NCBI GenBank assembly: GCA_024449915.1
Contig: JAMZAV010000362.1
Coordinates: forward strand, 558,001 to 622,000
Direction of reading: 5' to 3'
Origin: Sweltsa coloradensis
Lineage: Eukaryota; Arthropoda; Insecta; Plecoptera; Chloroperlidae
Length of the DNA stretch: 64,000 bases
The position numbers were made by a program, and so were the translations under genes. Shown here in pieces: positions 23,501 to 31,555 of this stretch. Under the pieces are notes generated by a model. That model made no database searches, had not been told where the DNA came from, and saw only the letters and a list, made by a program, of their open reading frames with translations. Each line of letters begins with the position of its first letter. The first letter of the stretch is position 1.

Positions 23501-24396
23501 GCGCGGCAAGTAACTAGGCGGAAAGGTCGACTAACCTAACGTAAGTAGTTTTGTGGCGGAAAGGATTTCGGGTGCGTAGGCTATGTTTATATTGAAAAAA
23601 AAACAAGTGTTGAAAAGTTGGGGCACCCCATCCGAAAGAGTGCCGGTGCTTCGCGCCCTCCCCCCCGACTCCCCCTGAACTAGGGCCTAGGCCTAGGCCT
23701 AGGCCTACTTCCTCATAGTTGGTCCATCCCATCCGAAAAAGTAGGCCCAGGCGTAGCTAGGCCTCCCACGATCGTGGGACAACAACGGAGACACTCCGAT
23801 ACTAACCTAAGGCCTACCTCTGAGGTTACTACATCCTAGGTCATGAATGCTCCTAATAGGGACCAATTCTGTACTTACATATCTTCGAAACTAAGGCCTG
23901 GGCCTAGGCCTAGGCCTAGCCTTGGAGCAAGTTCTTCAGAGCCCATGGCAGGCTCACTAACCTTACGCCGAAGTCTATGCACCTGTTGCAACGCTCTTGG
24001 TTGGCCTAATGCTAAGCCTTGGCTTACAGGTTTTGAAGGTTTAGTAGGCCTACCCTTAAGAAGTTTGTCGAATGTAGTGTCAACACTAATACCTAAGGAA
24101 CTTTCACTCGATTCTTGACGTGGAAAATCCTCTACAGACTTTAGGCCAAGGCCTGCTTTGCTTGCCTTCCTCACCACAACAGAATCATCGTTGCTAATAC
24201 CCAATATAGCGTTAAATATATTGGGGGGTGGTTTTGCATCAAAATCAACTCCCATCTGAATTGTTTTTAAAGGCATACGAGGCCGATTCACCTTTACTTT
24301 AGACTTCATAGGCAAAGCCTTTCTATGTGTGTCCAAAGTCTGTTGCTTTGACCCCTTGTCCTTACGCGAGTATGTGCGCAGGGCTATCGGAGCCAT
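5453..24396 (-). CDS. HASPIN: haspin-like kinase gene, N-terminal five exons (3' part off the left edge)
   Basis: Join of 24396-23879, 21271-21186, 16362-15076, 8857-8762 and 5573-5453. All introns are GT-AG and phases run 2,1,1,1,2 without a stop, giving 702 codons plus 2 nt. Haspin phosphorylates histone H3 Thr3 at mitotic centromeres. Evidence: residues 7-12 read RTYSRK, like the conserved N-terminal haspin motif (human RTYG) and the Pds5-binding YSR class. The region after it is long, basic, serine-rich and apparently disordered. The last exon reads EVLQRCHQDAPVTFFEAF, matching the CxQxxPVxF segment just before the kinase domain in haspins. The glycine loop and catalytic residues are not in the window. 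WAPL and sororin also carry YSR motifs but lack the pre-kinase segment. The introns are full of transposons. Confidence 0.68.
5818..6110 (-). mobile_element. tRNA-headed SINE, copy 1
   Basis: The minus-strand head (5921-5850) folds as a tRNA: A box TGGTCTAGTTGG, B box GGTTCGAACCC, a 5-bp anticodon stem and loop CCGGAAA. C instead of T at position 33 and a wobble-rich acceptor argue against a working tRNA. The tail ends TTTCTGGATTGTATT, as in other copies at 6963 and 53334. About 270 bases including the flank recur at 6964-7236. Confidence 0.75.
6126..6963. mobile_element. hAT-type element, 838 bp, near-perfect TSD
   Basis: Ends are CAGGGCTGCCG and, inverted, GGCAGCCCTG. The flanking octamers are ATTTAATG (6118-6125) and ATTTAATA (6964-6971), 7 of 8 identical. 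The interior near each end has repeated ACGGAT motifs. No transposase frame is present. Confidence 0.75.
6964..7236 (-). mobile_element. tRNA-headed SINE, copy 2
   Basis: This is nearly identical to copy 1. The tRNA-like part is 7064-6993 on the minus strand, and the flank is shared through CGATTTGGAT near 7220. The B box has a change (GGTCCGAACCC on the plus-strand view). The two copies probably arose as a tandem duplication later split by the hAT element. Confidence 0.72.
7240..8166 (+). mobile_element. Helentron-like element type A, 5'-truncated
   Basis: The body (ACAACGTTCATATTATACATGG onward) and the 3' end (GCTCATCCATCAACGCGGCG ... GCGTTTTCCTAG at 8166) match the full-length type A copies further right. 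The 5' part is missing at the SINE junction. An insertion at 7343-7985 interrupts it. No Rep/helicase coding is present. Confidence 0.75.
7343..7985. mobile_element. 643-bp piggyBac-type MITE, TSD TTAA
   Basis: Ends are AGGGGTATTTAA and, inverted, TAATAGCCCCT, flanked by TTAA at 7339-7342 and 7986-7989. Uninterrupted Helentron copies (e.g. minus strand near 63040) read through one TTAA at this position, giving an empty site. Only short frames occur inside, with no recognisable product. Confidence 0.78.
8762..8857 (-). CDS. haspin-like gene, exon 4
   Basis: This 96-nt exon has a strong donor (TCTAGAG|GTAAGT). The acceptor ATCCCAG|GC is chosen because it is the only nearby AG giving entry phase 1. 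It encodes KLLAQPKKESLGFRGLHGIA, then TLQSEALILSR. The acceptor has a poor pyrimidine tract, so the 5' boundary is less certain than the 3' one. Confidence 0.55.
9490..11990 (+). pseudogene. non-LTR retrotransposon (LINE) reverse transcriptase, decayed
   Basis: Successive frames give endonuclease-RT linker sequence, then RT motifs: VPLFKKGDRKKCENYRGVTL, the GFRSGRSTID block, FLDLEKAYNRLPREKVWECL and the active-site region FADNVLIWG, then the thumb (YLGSILTND) and the C-terminal ILTYGAVTWA. The catalytic FADD is changed to FADN. Frameshifts occur near 10250 and 10510, with an apparent deletion near 10050. A hAT element splits the 3' end at 11161-11658; after it the frame resumes with basic GRPREKWERL sequence to about 11990. 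It lies on the strand opposite the host intron. Confidence 0.88.
11161..11658. mobile_element. hAT MITE, 498 bp, TSD GGAGAGAT, inside the LINE
   Basis: Ends are TAGGGTGACCAGACGTCCCG and TCTGGTCACCCTA. Exact 8-bp duplications GGAGAGAT lie at 11153-11160 and 11659-11666. The inserted copy splits a continuous LINE reading frame, so the empty site can be inferred directly. The interior includes a GC-rich GCGGCGCTGTTGTTGGGGGG segment also seen near 45435. Confidence 0.9.
12194..13668. mobile_element. hAT-like TIR element, about 1.5 kb
   Basis: The left end AGGGGTGTACAAATCCA and right end TGGATTTGCACAGCCCT are inverted, and GAATCCGAAT/ATTCGAATT motifs cluster inside both ends. No clean 8-bp duplication was found, so one end may be eroded. 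It hosts the element at 12572-13209. Confidence 0.65.
12572..13209. mobile_element. nested TIR element with CAGGGCTCAAAAAAT ends
   Basis: The termini CAGGGCTCAAAAAAT and ATTTTTTGAGCCCTG are exact inverted repeats. CATGCCC/GGGCATG motifs repeat inside both ends. The ends resemble hAT consensus, but the flanking octamers (GAGAATCA / GATCAGAA) do not match. Short frames here have no recognisable product. Confidence 0.7.
13935..14975. mobile_element. hAT element, TSD ACTTCCTT, with a nested hAT
   Basis: Ends are CAGGGGTTGAAAAATA and TATTTTTCAACCCCTG, flanked by exact ACTTCCTT at 13927-13934 and 14976-14983. It contains the 349-bp hAT at 14418-14766 and ends about 100 bases from the exon 3 donor of the haspin-like gene. 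Confidence 0.88.
14418..14766. mobile_element. hAT MITE, 349 bp, TSD GTCACATC
   Basis: Ends are CAGTGGCGGTTTTT and, inverted, AAAAACCGCCACTG, with exact duplications GTCACATC at 14410-14417 and 14767-14774. The interior segment CAGCCGCCGGAGGCAAATTT also occurs at about 14010 in the host element. Confidence 0.9.
15076..16362 (-). CDS. haspin-like gene, exon 3 (large serine-rich exon)
   Basis: This 1287-nt exon follows a pyrimidine-rich acceptor (TTGCCTTTCTTTCAG). It encodes about 429 residues: a basic start (PQGSRSKKKVLVKK, then SYQLRPRT), a long serine/threonine-rich part, and an acidic end (DLSEDEEALDAIEEEGDDD). The donor AGAG|GTTTGT is weaker than the others. If unused, the frame would stop at 15053 after GLCLNKL, giving an alternative short C terminus. 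Exit phase 1 fits exon 4. Confidence 0.78.
16560..17150 (+). pseudogene. LINE ORF2 C-terminal relic (zinc-knuckle end)
   Basis: Broken frames read AQFRI...LGHDLFWVNIYTK, then ADSSLCRPLCDKEEQNRQHL and FSCEMRTKPELDAMPDDMTH. The pattern ADSxLCxxC...HLxxC is the cysteine-histidine end of Jockey/R1/I-type LINE ORF2 after the RNase H region. At least one frameshift and two stops are present. The upstream RT is missing. Confidence 0.55.
17611..17700. mobile_element. possible pogo/Tigger-type end
   Basis: TACAGTAAAACCTCTATTAT followed by CCGAGG resembles Tc1/mariner pogo-group termini, including the leading TA. AACTCGGATGATCG follows. I did not find the inverted partner, so this would be a one-ended remnant. 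Confidence 0.3.
18080..19047. mobile_element. hAT element, 968 bp, TSD GTATTTTT
   Basis: Ends are TAGGGTTGCCGTTCGATA and TATCAAACGGCAACCCTA (imperfect inside), flanked by exact GTATTTTT at 18072-18079 and 19048-19055. ATCGATAATCG motifs are dense near both ends (18105-18140, 18940-19035) and recur in a fragment at 52325-52430. The interior is GC-rich with overlapping short frames that I do not call as genes. Confidence 0.9.
19675..21039. mobile_element. 1365-bp TA-flanked element with GGGGTAATTAGGAAC repeats
   Basis: Ends are GGGGAGATTGGGGTAATTAG and CCCAATCTCCCC, flanked by TA (19673-19674, 21040-21041). Variants of GGGGCAATAAGGAAC or its complement occur at about 19895, 19949, 20244, 20555, 20610, 20640 and 20670. 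The weak frame at 20282-20560 on the minus strand overlaps these repeats and has no recognised product. Confidence 0.7.
21186..21271 (-). CDS. haspin-like gene, exon 2
   Basis: This 86-nt exon lies between acceptor CTACAG|AATGG and donor TCGT|GTAAGT. It encodes an acidic stretch, MDLDKKEVPPIPLQPYSLEL, then HTTDDEIS. Entry phase 2 and exit phase 1 match exons 1 and 3. It is too short to find as an open frame alone; phase and splice signals carry the call. Confidence 0.7.
22140..22420 (+). mobile_element. tRNA-derived SINE (second family)
   Basis: The head at 22146-22216 has A box TGGTCTTGTGG, B box GGTTCGATTCC and anticodon stem TCTGC/GCAGA with loop TTCCAAT. It is followed by a hairpin (AGTCAGAAG ... 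CTTCTGATTT) and a body to about 22400. The head lacks a good acceptor stem, so this is a SINE rather than a working tRNA gene. It differs from the family at 5850. Confidence 0.65.
22887..23074. repeat. dispersed repeat, inverted copy of 283-425
   Basis: ACAATTAGTTTGG, GACAGGTTGGG, TGAAGGGCTGGGG and TCACCTGCTGC appear in the order expected for the reverse complement of 283-425, with about 50 extra bases between the second and third blocks. Confidence 0.6.
23879..24396 (-). CDS. haspin-like gene, exon 1 (start)
   Basis: ATG at 24396-24394 opens 172 codons plus 2 nt. The donor reads AT|GTAAGT at 23878. The N terminus is MAPIALRTYSRKDKGSK, followed by lysine- and proline-rich sequence with no folded domain visible. 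The frame is free of stops, and the next exon continues it in phase. Confidence 0.75.
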
Positions 24397-25669
24397 TCTG
24401 CAGATGTATGATAATATAAAATAGATAACAAACTGCAGCTACTGAGGGCTATTGCAATTGCACTTTGAAATCACTCAATCCAAAATAAGACGCTGACATC
24501 TCTGACATCTTTGTACAGGGAGACGCAGAGGACGCTGTTTGGATAAGTGTTGCCAACGTCGGTGCAGGTCAATAACACCAAACTCATTGTTTACCACACT
24601 CTTGGAACGAGGAGAAAAATAAAATCGAAAAGTACATGCGTGACGAATTCATCGATAAAAATTGATTAACTGGTTTACTGACGAAAATCCTGTACTCCTC
24701 TACTGGACCACCGACCACTGGTAGAAAGGGAACGTAAATTATATTCCTTGGAAGGGGCGACTTCTCTAGTATGGGGCTTTACAGGGAAGGGGGGATCATT
24801 CATGGAAGTTCCAGCGTCAAGTAGTAAGAACGGATCTGGGTCGGTATGGTTTTCATGGAAAGGACTGTTAGGGAATGGAATGACTTGCCGGGGGATATTG
24901 TAGGTATGGTTCTTTAAGGGAATTTAGATCATTTTTAGGGGGGGGACAGTAATTAGGTCTGGGGGGAGTGAGTGGTTGCCACCGGGCGGAAGGGCCCATT
25001 TGCAACCGTTAAGCAATGTTATGTTATGTTATGGTTGTGTGGTGTGGTAGGCCTAGTCCCGTACCGGCCGGCGTGTTCAACTTCAACCTATCGAATCGAA
25101 GTTCGAACCTAAAGCAGCCGTTTTCAGTCTTGCTGCAGAGTTTTTAATTTCCATTTTCCACGTTCTGCTGACCAGTTTCTGGCAGTGTCAGCTAATTTGT
25201 GTGCTTAAAGGGTTCGTAGACAACTGTATAACACTTGTGTTGACAAAAAGTTAAGATTCAAGATATTTGGTTGGTTTAAAATCCACAACCATAACCTTAC
25301 TTTTCCTTCAGAGGCTTTCCGCGAATCCGCCCTAGTAGGCCTAGCTCAGCCTTTTATGCCTCTATGTTTTATGCCACGCATTATCATCTTGACGTCTGAC
25401 AGAAGCGGCTCGTTAGGCTTAGCGTCGGCCTAGGCCTACTGTAGGCTATTTATTTGGTACGAACAAGACAAATCTAGCCTCTGCCTGGGCCTAGGGCCTA
25501 GGGCTACCTAGCCAGCCTATAATAATAATATAATAAATAATACCTGTGCCTAGGCTAGGGCTATCGTAGGCTTGGGCCTAGTTCCAACAAGGGGGGGCTA
25601 GGGCCTAGGCCCTAGGCAATAGGCTGGGTATAGACATATTTTGGGCCTAGCCCTTATTAACCACTAAAA
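24397..25669. promoter_or_regulatory. divergent intergenic region, haspin-like gene / DPAGT1
   Basis: The start codons at 24396 (minus) and 25670 (plus) face away from each other across 1273 bases. No TATA box is evident near either start. The middle holds a LINE 3' relic at about 24790-25035. AGGCCTAGG words cluster just upstream of DPAGT1 (25420-25640). Shared or separate promoters cannot be told from sequence alone. Confidence 0.5.
24790..25035 (+). pseudogene. LINE 3' end relic with (ATGTT)n tail
   Basis: A broken frame gives MERTVREWNDLPGDIVGMV and, after a one-base slip, SLREFRSFLGGGQ and a stop. This is the familiar RxWNxLPxxIV...SLxxFxxxL ending of CR1/L2-type RT proteins. The 3' end is a short tandem ATGTT run at 25015-25034. 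Confidence 0.6.
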
Positions 25670-26908
25670 ATGTGGTTTCCTAGGCCCATTGCTATAACCT
25701 TTGTTATTTCTGTTATTGCATACCTAGTCACATACAGAATTATTCCTCACTTTAAGGAAATGTTTATCAAAGCAAACCTCTTTGGAATCGACCTTAGCAA
25801 GGGTCAAAAGCAAAAAATTCCTGAGGCAATGGGTGTGATAACAGGCTGTGTCTTCTTGATAGCTATGTTCATGTCTATTCCAATGTTATTTAGTCAACAT
25901 ATATTGGCCAACGAAGACTTTCCACATAGCGAATTTGTTGAAATGGTTGCAGCACTTCTATCTATTTGTTGTATGCTACTTCTTGGATTTGCCGATGATG
26001 TGCTTGATTTGCGATGGAGACACAAGCTTCTTCTACCGTCAATGGCATCACTCCCATTATTAATGGTGTACTACATAAACTTCAATTCTACAACTGTAAT
26101 CATTCCAAAATTGTTTCGCGCATCAATTGGATTCTCTGTGAACTTGGGAATTTTTTATTACGTGTATATGGGAATGTTGGCTGTGTTTTGTACAAATGCT
26201 ATCAACATCCTTGCAGGAGTCAATGGACTTGAGGTTGGTCAGTCAATCGTTATTGCTGTATCAATTGCACTGTTCAATTTCATAGAACTTTATGGAGTGG
26301 TATGGAAGAGTCACCAGTTCTCACTTTACTTTATTCTACCATACATTGGTACTTCATTTGGTCTTTTACAACACAACTGGTACCCGTCTCAAGTGTTTGT
26401 TGGTGATACGTTTTGTTATTTCTCTGGAATGACATTTGCTGTGGTTGGGATCCTCGGCCACTTCAGCAAGACAATGTTGCTATTCTTCATTCCACAAGTG
26501 GCTAACTTTATATATTCTGTACCCCAGCTATTTCGACTTGTACCATGCCCCAGACATCGCATGCCCAGATACAATTATGAAACAGACAAATTAGAAGCCA
26601 GCACATTTAAGTTTAAAGTTTCGGATTTGAGCAGATTGGGCCAATTCACGATTTTCATTTTGCGCACACTGAAGCTTATTCATTGGCAAGAGGTTGGTAA
26701 AGATTCTGAATTTGTCGAGTGTAATAATTTAACGTTGATTAACTTTGTTTTACTTTATAATGGACCAACTCATGAAGCAGCCGTTACCACTATTTTGATT
26801 ATTATTCAATTGCTCTGCAGTGTGTTAGCATTTTCAATACGATATCCACTGGCATCGCTTTTCTATGATACAACAAATTTTCCACCTGAACAATATGAGT
26901 CTGTTTAA
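25670..26908 (+). CDS. DPAGT1: UDP-GlcNAc:dolichyl-phosphate GlcNAc-1-phosphotransferase
   Basis: This 412-residue protein is the length of known DPAGT1/ALG7 (about 408). It transfers GlcNAc-1-P from UDP-GlcNAc to dolichyl phosphate on the cytosolic face of the ER, the first committed step of N-glycan precursor synthesis and the tunicamycin target. Visible family motifs: GFADDVLDLRWRHK (106-119), NAINILAGVNGLE (176-188), HNWYPS (235-240), FVGDTFCYF (243-251; Asp246 matches the catalytic-site Asp252 of the human enzyme) and CPRHRMPR (293-300). About ten hydrophobic segments fit a polytopic membrane enzyme, and residues 291-350 fit the cytosolic loop. The frame is intact and single-exon, whereas vertebrate DPAGT1 has several introns. 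No upstream in-frame ATG competes. Confidence 0.97.
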   Translation: MWFPRPIAITFVISVIAYLVTYRIIPHFKEMFIKANLFGIDLSKGQKQKIPEAMGVITGCVFLIAMFMSIPMLFSQHILANEDFPHSEFVEMVAALLSICCMLLLGFADDVLDLRWRHKLLLPSMASLPLLMVYYINFNSTTVIIPKLFRASIGFSVNLGIFYYVYMGMLAVFCTNAINILAGVNGLEVGQSIVIAVSIALFNFIELYGVVWKSHQFSLYFILPYIGTSFGLLQHNWYPSQVFVGDTFCYFSGMTFAVVGILGHFSKTMLLFFIPQVANFIYSVPQLFRLVPCPRHRMPRYNYETDKLEASTFKFKVSDLSRLGQFTIFILRTLKLIHWQEVGKDSEFVECNNLTLINFVLLYNGPTHEAAVTTILIIIQLLCSVLAFSIRYPLASLFYDTTNFPPEQYESV

Positions 26909-26926
26909 TATTTAAATGTTGGATGG

Positions 26927-26932
26927 AATAAA
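26927..26932 (+). terminator. polyadenylation signal for DPAGT1
   Basis: A canonical AATAAA starts 19 nt after the DPAGT1 stop codon, implying a very short 3' UTR. No homopolymer A-tract follows that would indicate a retrocopy tail. The downstream 60 bases are purine-rich (GAAGAAGG, GGAAATGG). Confidence 0.6.
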
Positions 26933-28002
26933 TGGATGAGGGGAAGAAGGAGAAGAGAAAAGGGAGTTGATAGTGAAGTGGAAATGGAAATGAAAATGAA
27001 AATGAGGGAATGAGAAGTGAGGAAAATGAAGGAATTACCTGCCACCGAATATGAAGGAATTACCTGCCACCGACAATGAGTCAACAGCAGAGGAGAACTA
27101 CTACTACTATTAAAGACTACCTAGGCCTAATTATAAACACTTGGTACCGGTACCGGTAGTGAGCGAGTCAATTGTTACGTTTACCAGATCGATCTAGATT
27201 GTACACTATGCCAAATTCGTAGGTTATGTCTTTATTTAACTTAGGCCCTGTGCCCGTGATATTCAATCAAGAAACTTGAATGATGATTGATGAGTATCTC
27301 GAGTTCCCAACAAACCATGTAGGACCTAGTTAGCCCTACTCGACGTCTTGTAATAAAGCGGTCAGGTCTAATTGAATCCTACAAGTTAATTTCTTGATAA
27401 CTTTTCACTGACAAGTGGTATATAATCAATCAATAACACTTAATTTCACCCATGGTCTGTGGGCTAATGATTGCAATTAGTCATTTTAGTTTTTGAATAT
27501 AATTATTAGCTAATTGTGAAGAATCACTCGGCAATAGCAGATTGCTTTGGTTGTACCAAGGTGCGTTTTGTTGCTGGGGTCCAGGGGCAGAGCTCCGGTG
27601 GAAGCTGGTGGGCGCCCCTTCATTAGTTATGCAGCAAATTTCATTTTGGAATCTGGGTAGTTGGTTGCACGGATTTGCGTTTGAAGATCAGAGGTGGAGG
27701 TGATGGTGGTTGTTTGTTAAGTGTCGTTAGTGTCTGTTGTTTGTTTGTTGCACTTATGTGCACCAGTTTACAATATTTAGGCCTACAATACAATTTTTTA
27801 TTGTTAAAAAAGTTTAAAACATCACTGAGTAACCCTTCACTATTACCCATTATTATTAGGCCTATTAGTACATAGGGCCTATCTATAGGCCTACAGTAGA
27901 GACCTAGAATCCTATAGCCTAGCTAAATGTCAAAACTGCCTAGGCCTATGGTAACAAAAAAGTTTGATAGGTAGGGCCTACCTAACCTTAGACCCTATAA
28001 CC
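26933..28002. other. no gene seen
   Basis: This is purine-rich DNA just after DPAGT1, a short direct repeat (GAAGGAATTACCTGCCACCGA at about 27028 and 27052), then AT-rich sequence. AGGCCT words lie at 27840-27960. A short frame near 27675 has no recognisable product. Confidence 0.45.
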
Positions 28003-28217
28003 TAGGGTGTTTACGGAAACCTTGATCTGGTTAATCCGACCGGATCCTGACATAAATTCTCGTTCGGAAACCAGCCCGATTGAAAGTATCTGCGTTCGAA
28101 AAGCTTAATAGATCCGTCGGATCACGTAATCAGGTTGGATGTAAGTGATCCCTGAAAAAGGATCAAGTTGGTTGGATCCGATCCGATCGATTCTTGAGGT
28201 TTCCGCAAGCACCCCTA
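28003..28217. mobile_element. hAT-like MITE, about 215 bp
   Basis: TAGGGTGTTTACGGAAACCT at the left is inverted as AGGTTTCCGCAAGCACCCCTA at the right. GATCC/GGATC motifs repeat inside both arms. The flanking octamers do not match clearly, so the insertion signature is lost or the ends are slightly off. Confidence 0.65.
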
Positions 28218-28538
28218 GTATGCCTACAGACAATTTGTTGGCCATCTTAGTAATTGACTGCTGTAGCCTATGTTTTGTGGACTGTCTTATATTGGCTATA
28301 GGAAGGAATTTGACGTAAACCTCACTTCACTTGTGTTACCCTTGCCAAAAATGACAAATTACGAAATTGATATTTAATTTCAGGTTCTAATTGGTGTGGA
28401 AATGTTAGCACAAATATCAATACTATTACCTACTATCCTGCAAATGTACGTCCCATACTTAAATGCCTTGCCAGGGGTTTGGTGGGTAGGCGTAAGCTTC
28501 AGAATTTGCTCATCTTGTGAACTGGATAATACCAGTAG

Positions 28539-29347
28539 CAGTGTTGGGTAGGAATGGAACTTAACAGTTCCAGTTCCTAGGAACTAGTTCCTAAGGAAGG
28601 AACTAGTTCCTTTTTCCAGACAGGAACTAAGGAAGGAACTAGTTCCAATTTTCCAGGAACTGTAACTTATTTTCATAAGTGTCTTGAGTCTTGACTGTAC
28701 AAATTTAAGGAGTGAAATAGTCAAATCATAGTTCACTTACAAGATGAAGGGATTGTAAAATACTCAGTTTCCAGGAAATCTAAATTTTGCCTCTATTGTT
28801 CTAAATTCTTGTCATCCCATCCCATCCTACACTCATGTCACCCCACCCGTGGATTTCTCACCATTATTCGTCGCATTGCCAGCTAAACTTAATTTTTTTT
28901 TAATTTCTTTTTTCTTTGTTGCGTTGTGTCGAGAAAACCACCCATGCTGGTTGCGAAACATGGAGCAGTGCATCATCAACCCAAAGATCATTCAAAATTG
29001 ATTTTCAGATCGTGAAAGCCTACATAGGCCTACTCACCCATATATTTTATTCCTCCAAATCTCAAACATAGATTATATGCATTCTTTGCAAATATACTTG
29101 GTTTTAAGTACTGTACCTAGAAATTTGGGTACCTACTAATCATTTACCCTTTCGAGAAGATCTAAAGAAAAATGGTGATTGAAAAAAAAGGAACTTTTTA
29201 GGAACTTAGTTCCATTTGGAAAGGAACTTAGGAATGCCCTAGTTCCTTTTATTTTAGAGGATCTTGGAACTGGAAAGAGTTCCTTTTGCTTATGAGGAAC
29301 TTGTAACTGGAACTAGTTCCATTTTTTAAGGAACTTACCCCACTCTG
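28539..29347. mobile_element. hAT element, 809 bp, TSD ACCAGTAG
   Basis: Ends are CAGTGTTGGGTAGGAA and TACCCCACTCTG, with exact ACCAGTAG at 28531-28538 and 29348-29355. Runs of GGAACTAGTTCC and variants fill both subterminal regions (28566-28660, 29190-29335). No transposase frame is present. Confidence 0.9.
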
Positions 29348-29623
29348 ACCAGTAGTAGGTCTACTGGTATGGTACATATACCAAAACCCAAACCAAATTG
29401 AATATTATTGTGATTGCCATTAAAGGGCTGTGGCATATTGTAGTGTAGTCCTATGTAGGCACACAACGGCAAAGAGGTCATGTAATGTCAGCTATGGTAC
29501 CTATGACCTACCATTATGGATGGTCGAGACCTTGTGTAATATAATGCCAAAAATGTGTCTATAAGTGTCCCTTTACTGTGGTAGGACTATCTTATAAATA
29601 TTATTATGTTATAAATATATTTA

Positions 29624-30376
29624 CTAGGAAACGCATAAGTCGCCGGCCTTGTTGGATAGCGTAATGTAGCAATGAGCTGCCATGTGATTAACGCTGGCAT
29701 TTCTGTTGTTCGTGAAAAAAAATTATACTTAGTCGAAGATTTTTTTTAATTAAATTAATAAAATAAAAATTAACTTAATTTTTTAATAAATCGAATTTTT
29801 TTTTAAAATCTAAAATTGCAATTTCATAAGAATAATTATTCGATTGCGCTACAAATATTAACACGAGTAATATTAATTCATAACAATTAGTGTCTTGAAA
29901 AATCATTTACATAAGGATAAAGCATGTAGGTGTTAAAGACAAGATGAATTGTTTGTAAAAAAGAAAAACCCAAAATTTCGATTTTTATGAGATAATTTTT
30001 CGATTACGTAAATTTCACACAATATCTTAATCTTCAAAATAAGTTCATGAAAAAATCTTTACATCGATAAGCGTGTAGGTGTTAAGTGAAGAAATATTTA
30101 AAAATCGAAAAAAATCAAAATTGCGTTTTTATAAGAAAATTTTTCCGATTGCGCTCAAAAACGTGGCAGTTCTAAGTTCAAGATTTCGAAGGCCTCCATA
30201 AAATTTCATCGCAATCGGAGTATCGGTTTAGCCGGAATCGTGCTGACAAACACACAAAAATACAGAAAAAAAGAAAGAAGGAAAGAAAGAAAAAAAAAAA
30301 ACATTCCGGATTTTTTTCTCCAGTGTAGTGAAATGGAATCTTCGCTTCGCTCGCTACGCTCGCTACGCTCATCCAA
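29624..30376 (-). mobile_element. Helentron-like element type B, copy 1
   Basis: The minus-strand 3' end (CTAGGAAACGC on plus at 29624) and 5' end (GCTACGCTCATCCAA ending 30376) bound a 753-bp copy. About 170-bp internal units carry ATAAGCATGTAGGTGTTA-type motifs. The 3' end has diverged more than in other copies. The short minus-strand frame at 30178-30393 is spurious. Confidence 0.8.
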
Positions 30377-30682
30377 TAAATATGTATTAACAAAATGCTG
30401 ATTTATGTGACTAGGCCTACTGGTTTAATAGTCTCATGAAAAACTGCTTGGAGTACTGTTAATTAATAAATACTGCCCCACTCCACTTCCATAAACAGTA
30501 AACACACATAAATTTCAAAATGTTGCATTTTGTAAATCCAAGTTATCTTCAAGATGAGTACTATAGTTGTGAATATATTATTCCTAGGAGTCCTTACAAA
30601 CTACAAAGAACATGCATAGTCATGCATGTTCTTTAACAAATTATTATATCAATTTCAACAAAAAGTTGGATCTGGCAACATT

Positions 30683-31174
30683 GACTACGTATTACAGCAC
30701 GTTTAATTCGCATTAAACGAAAGCACTTTGGTTCAAAACGATTGCCGAGTCTGATATACATATCGAATTTGACCCAAAGCGATTCCGATCCAATTCACTT
30801 TAGGGAAGCGAGTTGGAGTATTCGATCCGAAGGCTTAAACCTGATATACACTTCAAAGCGGTTCCGTACGCCACGCCCACGCCATCTCGCCACCTCCTGC
30901 GATCTGTTGTTTGTTTTTCAAGCATTGGCAGTATAGGCTTCCCGTTTTCGCTCACTTCCTTTGAATTCTCAACCTTGCGACGTCAAAGCTAGTAGAAGAT
31001 AATTATTAATTCTATGACGAAGAGGTTATGGCTGGCCTGTAGTGCAGCCATGTTGAATCCACTTTAAAACTAGAAATCAGTTTGGGTTGTTTGATATATA
31101 CGGTGCGTATTTCAAACCGATTCCTTTCAAAGCGTTTTGAACAAACCGCTTTGGACGTCCTGTAATACGTAGTC
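30683..31174. mobile_element. TIR MITE, 492 bp, possible 3-bp TSD
   Basis: GACTACGTATTACAG and its inverse CTGTAATACGTAGTC close the element, with ATT on each side. Inside, CAAAACG/CGTTTTG and AAAGCG/CGCTTT motifs repeat in both arms. A 3-bp duplication would fit PIF/Harbinger, but ATT is not the usual TWA, so the class is open. Confidence 0.65.
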
Positions 31175-31555
31175 ATTGTCAGTATGATTGTGATGATGAT
31201 GATGATAATGATGGTCAGTTTGAAGAATTCATAATTATCTAATGCTGAATGTCAATACCTGCCGGTACGGTAGTTATAGTTTATCGCTTTACAAATAACT
31301 TAATATTATATTCAACTAGTACTTCTGGGAGTGTTTGATGGTATTATATTTTATAATCTCACTTTGCAGCAATAGTAACTTGAAATGCCTAATTAAGACG
31401 CATGAATTTTAAGTTCCCTTGATTTTAGCCACAAAAAGCGATAAAAATTCAGTCAAAACATTGAACATGGGGCATTAGTGATGCATCCCACTCTCAGTCT
31501 TGAGTAAGTTGTCAAATGTTTGCAGTGACACACCAAAATGATGGTATAATGTTCT

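Larger units (their letters stand above)
21272..23878 (-). other. haspin-like gene intron 1
   Basis: This intron contains a tRNA-headed SINE (22140-22420), the inverted copy of the 283-425 repeat, and AGGCCTAGG clusters around 23130-23250 and 23680-23710. A GCTTAACGTCTCATATTTAT block at 23368 is shared with 4115. No other gene is seen. Confidence 0.55.

Noticed and set aside
25670..26908. Recent processed retrocopy of DPAGT1
   Set aside because: No poly(A) tract or flanking direct repeats were found and the frame is intact; intronless status alone is not enough, so it is kept as the gene with the question open.
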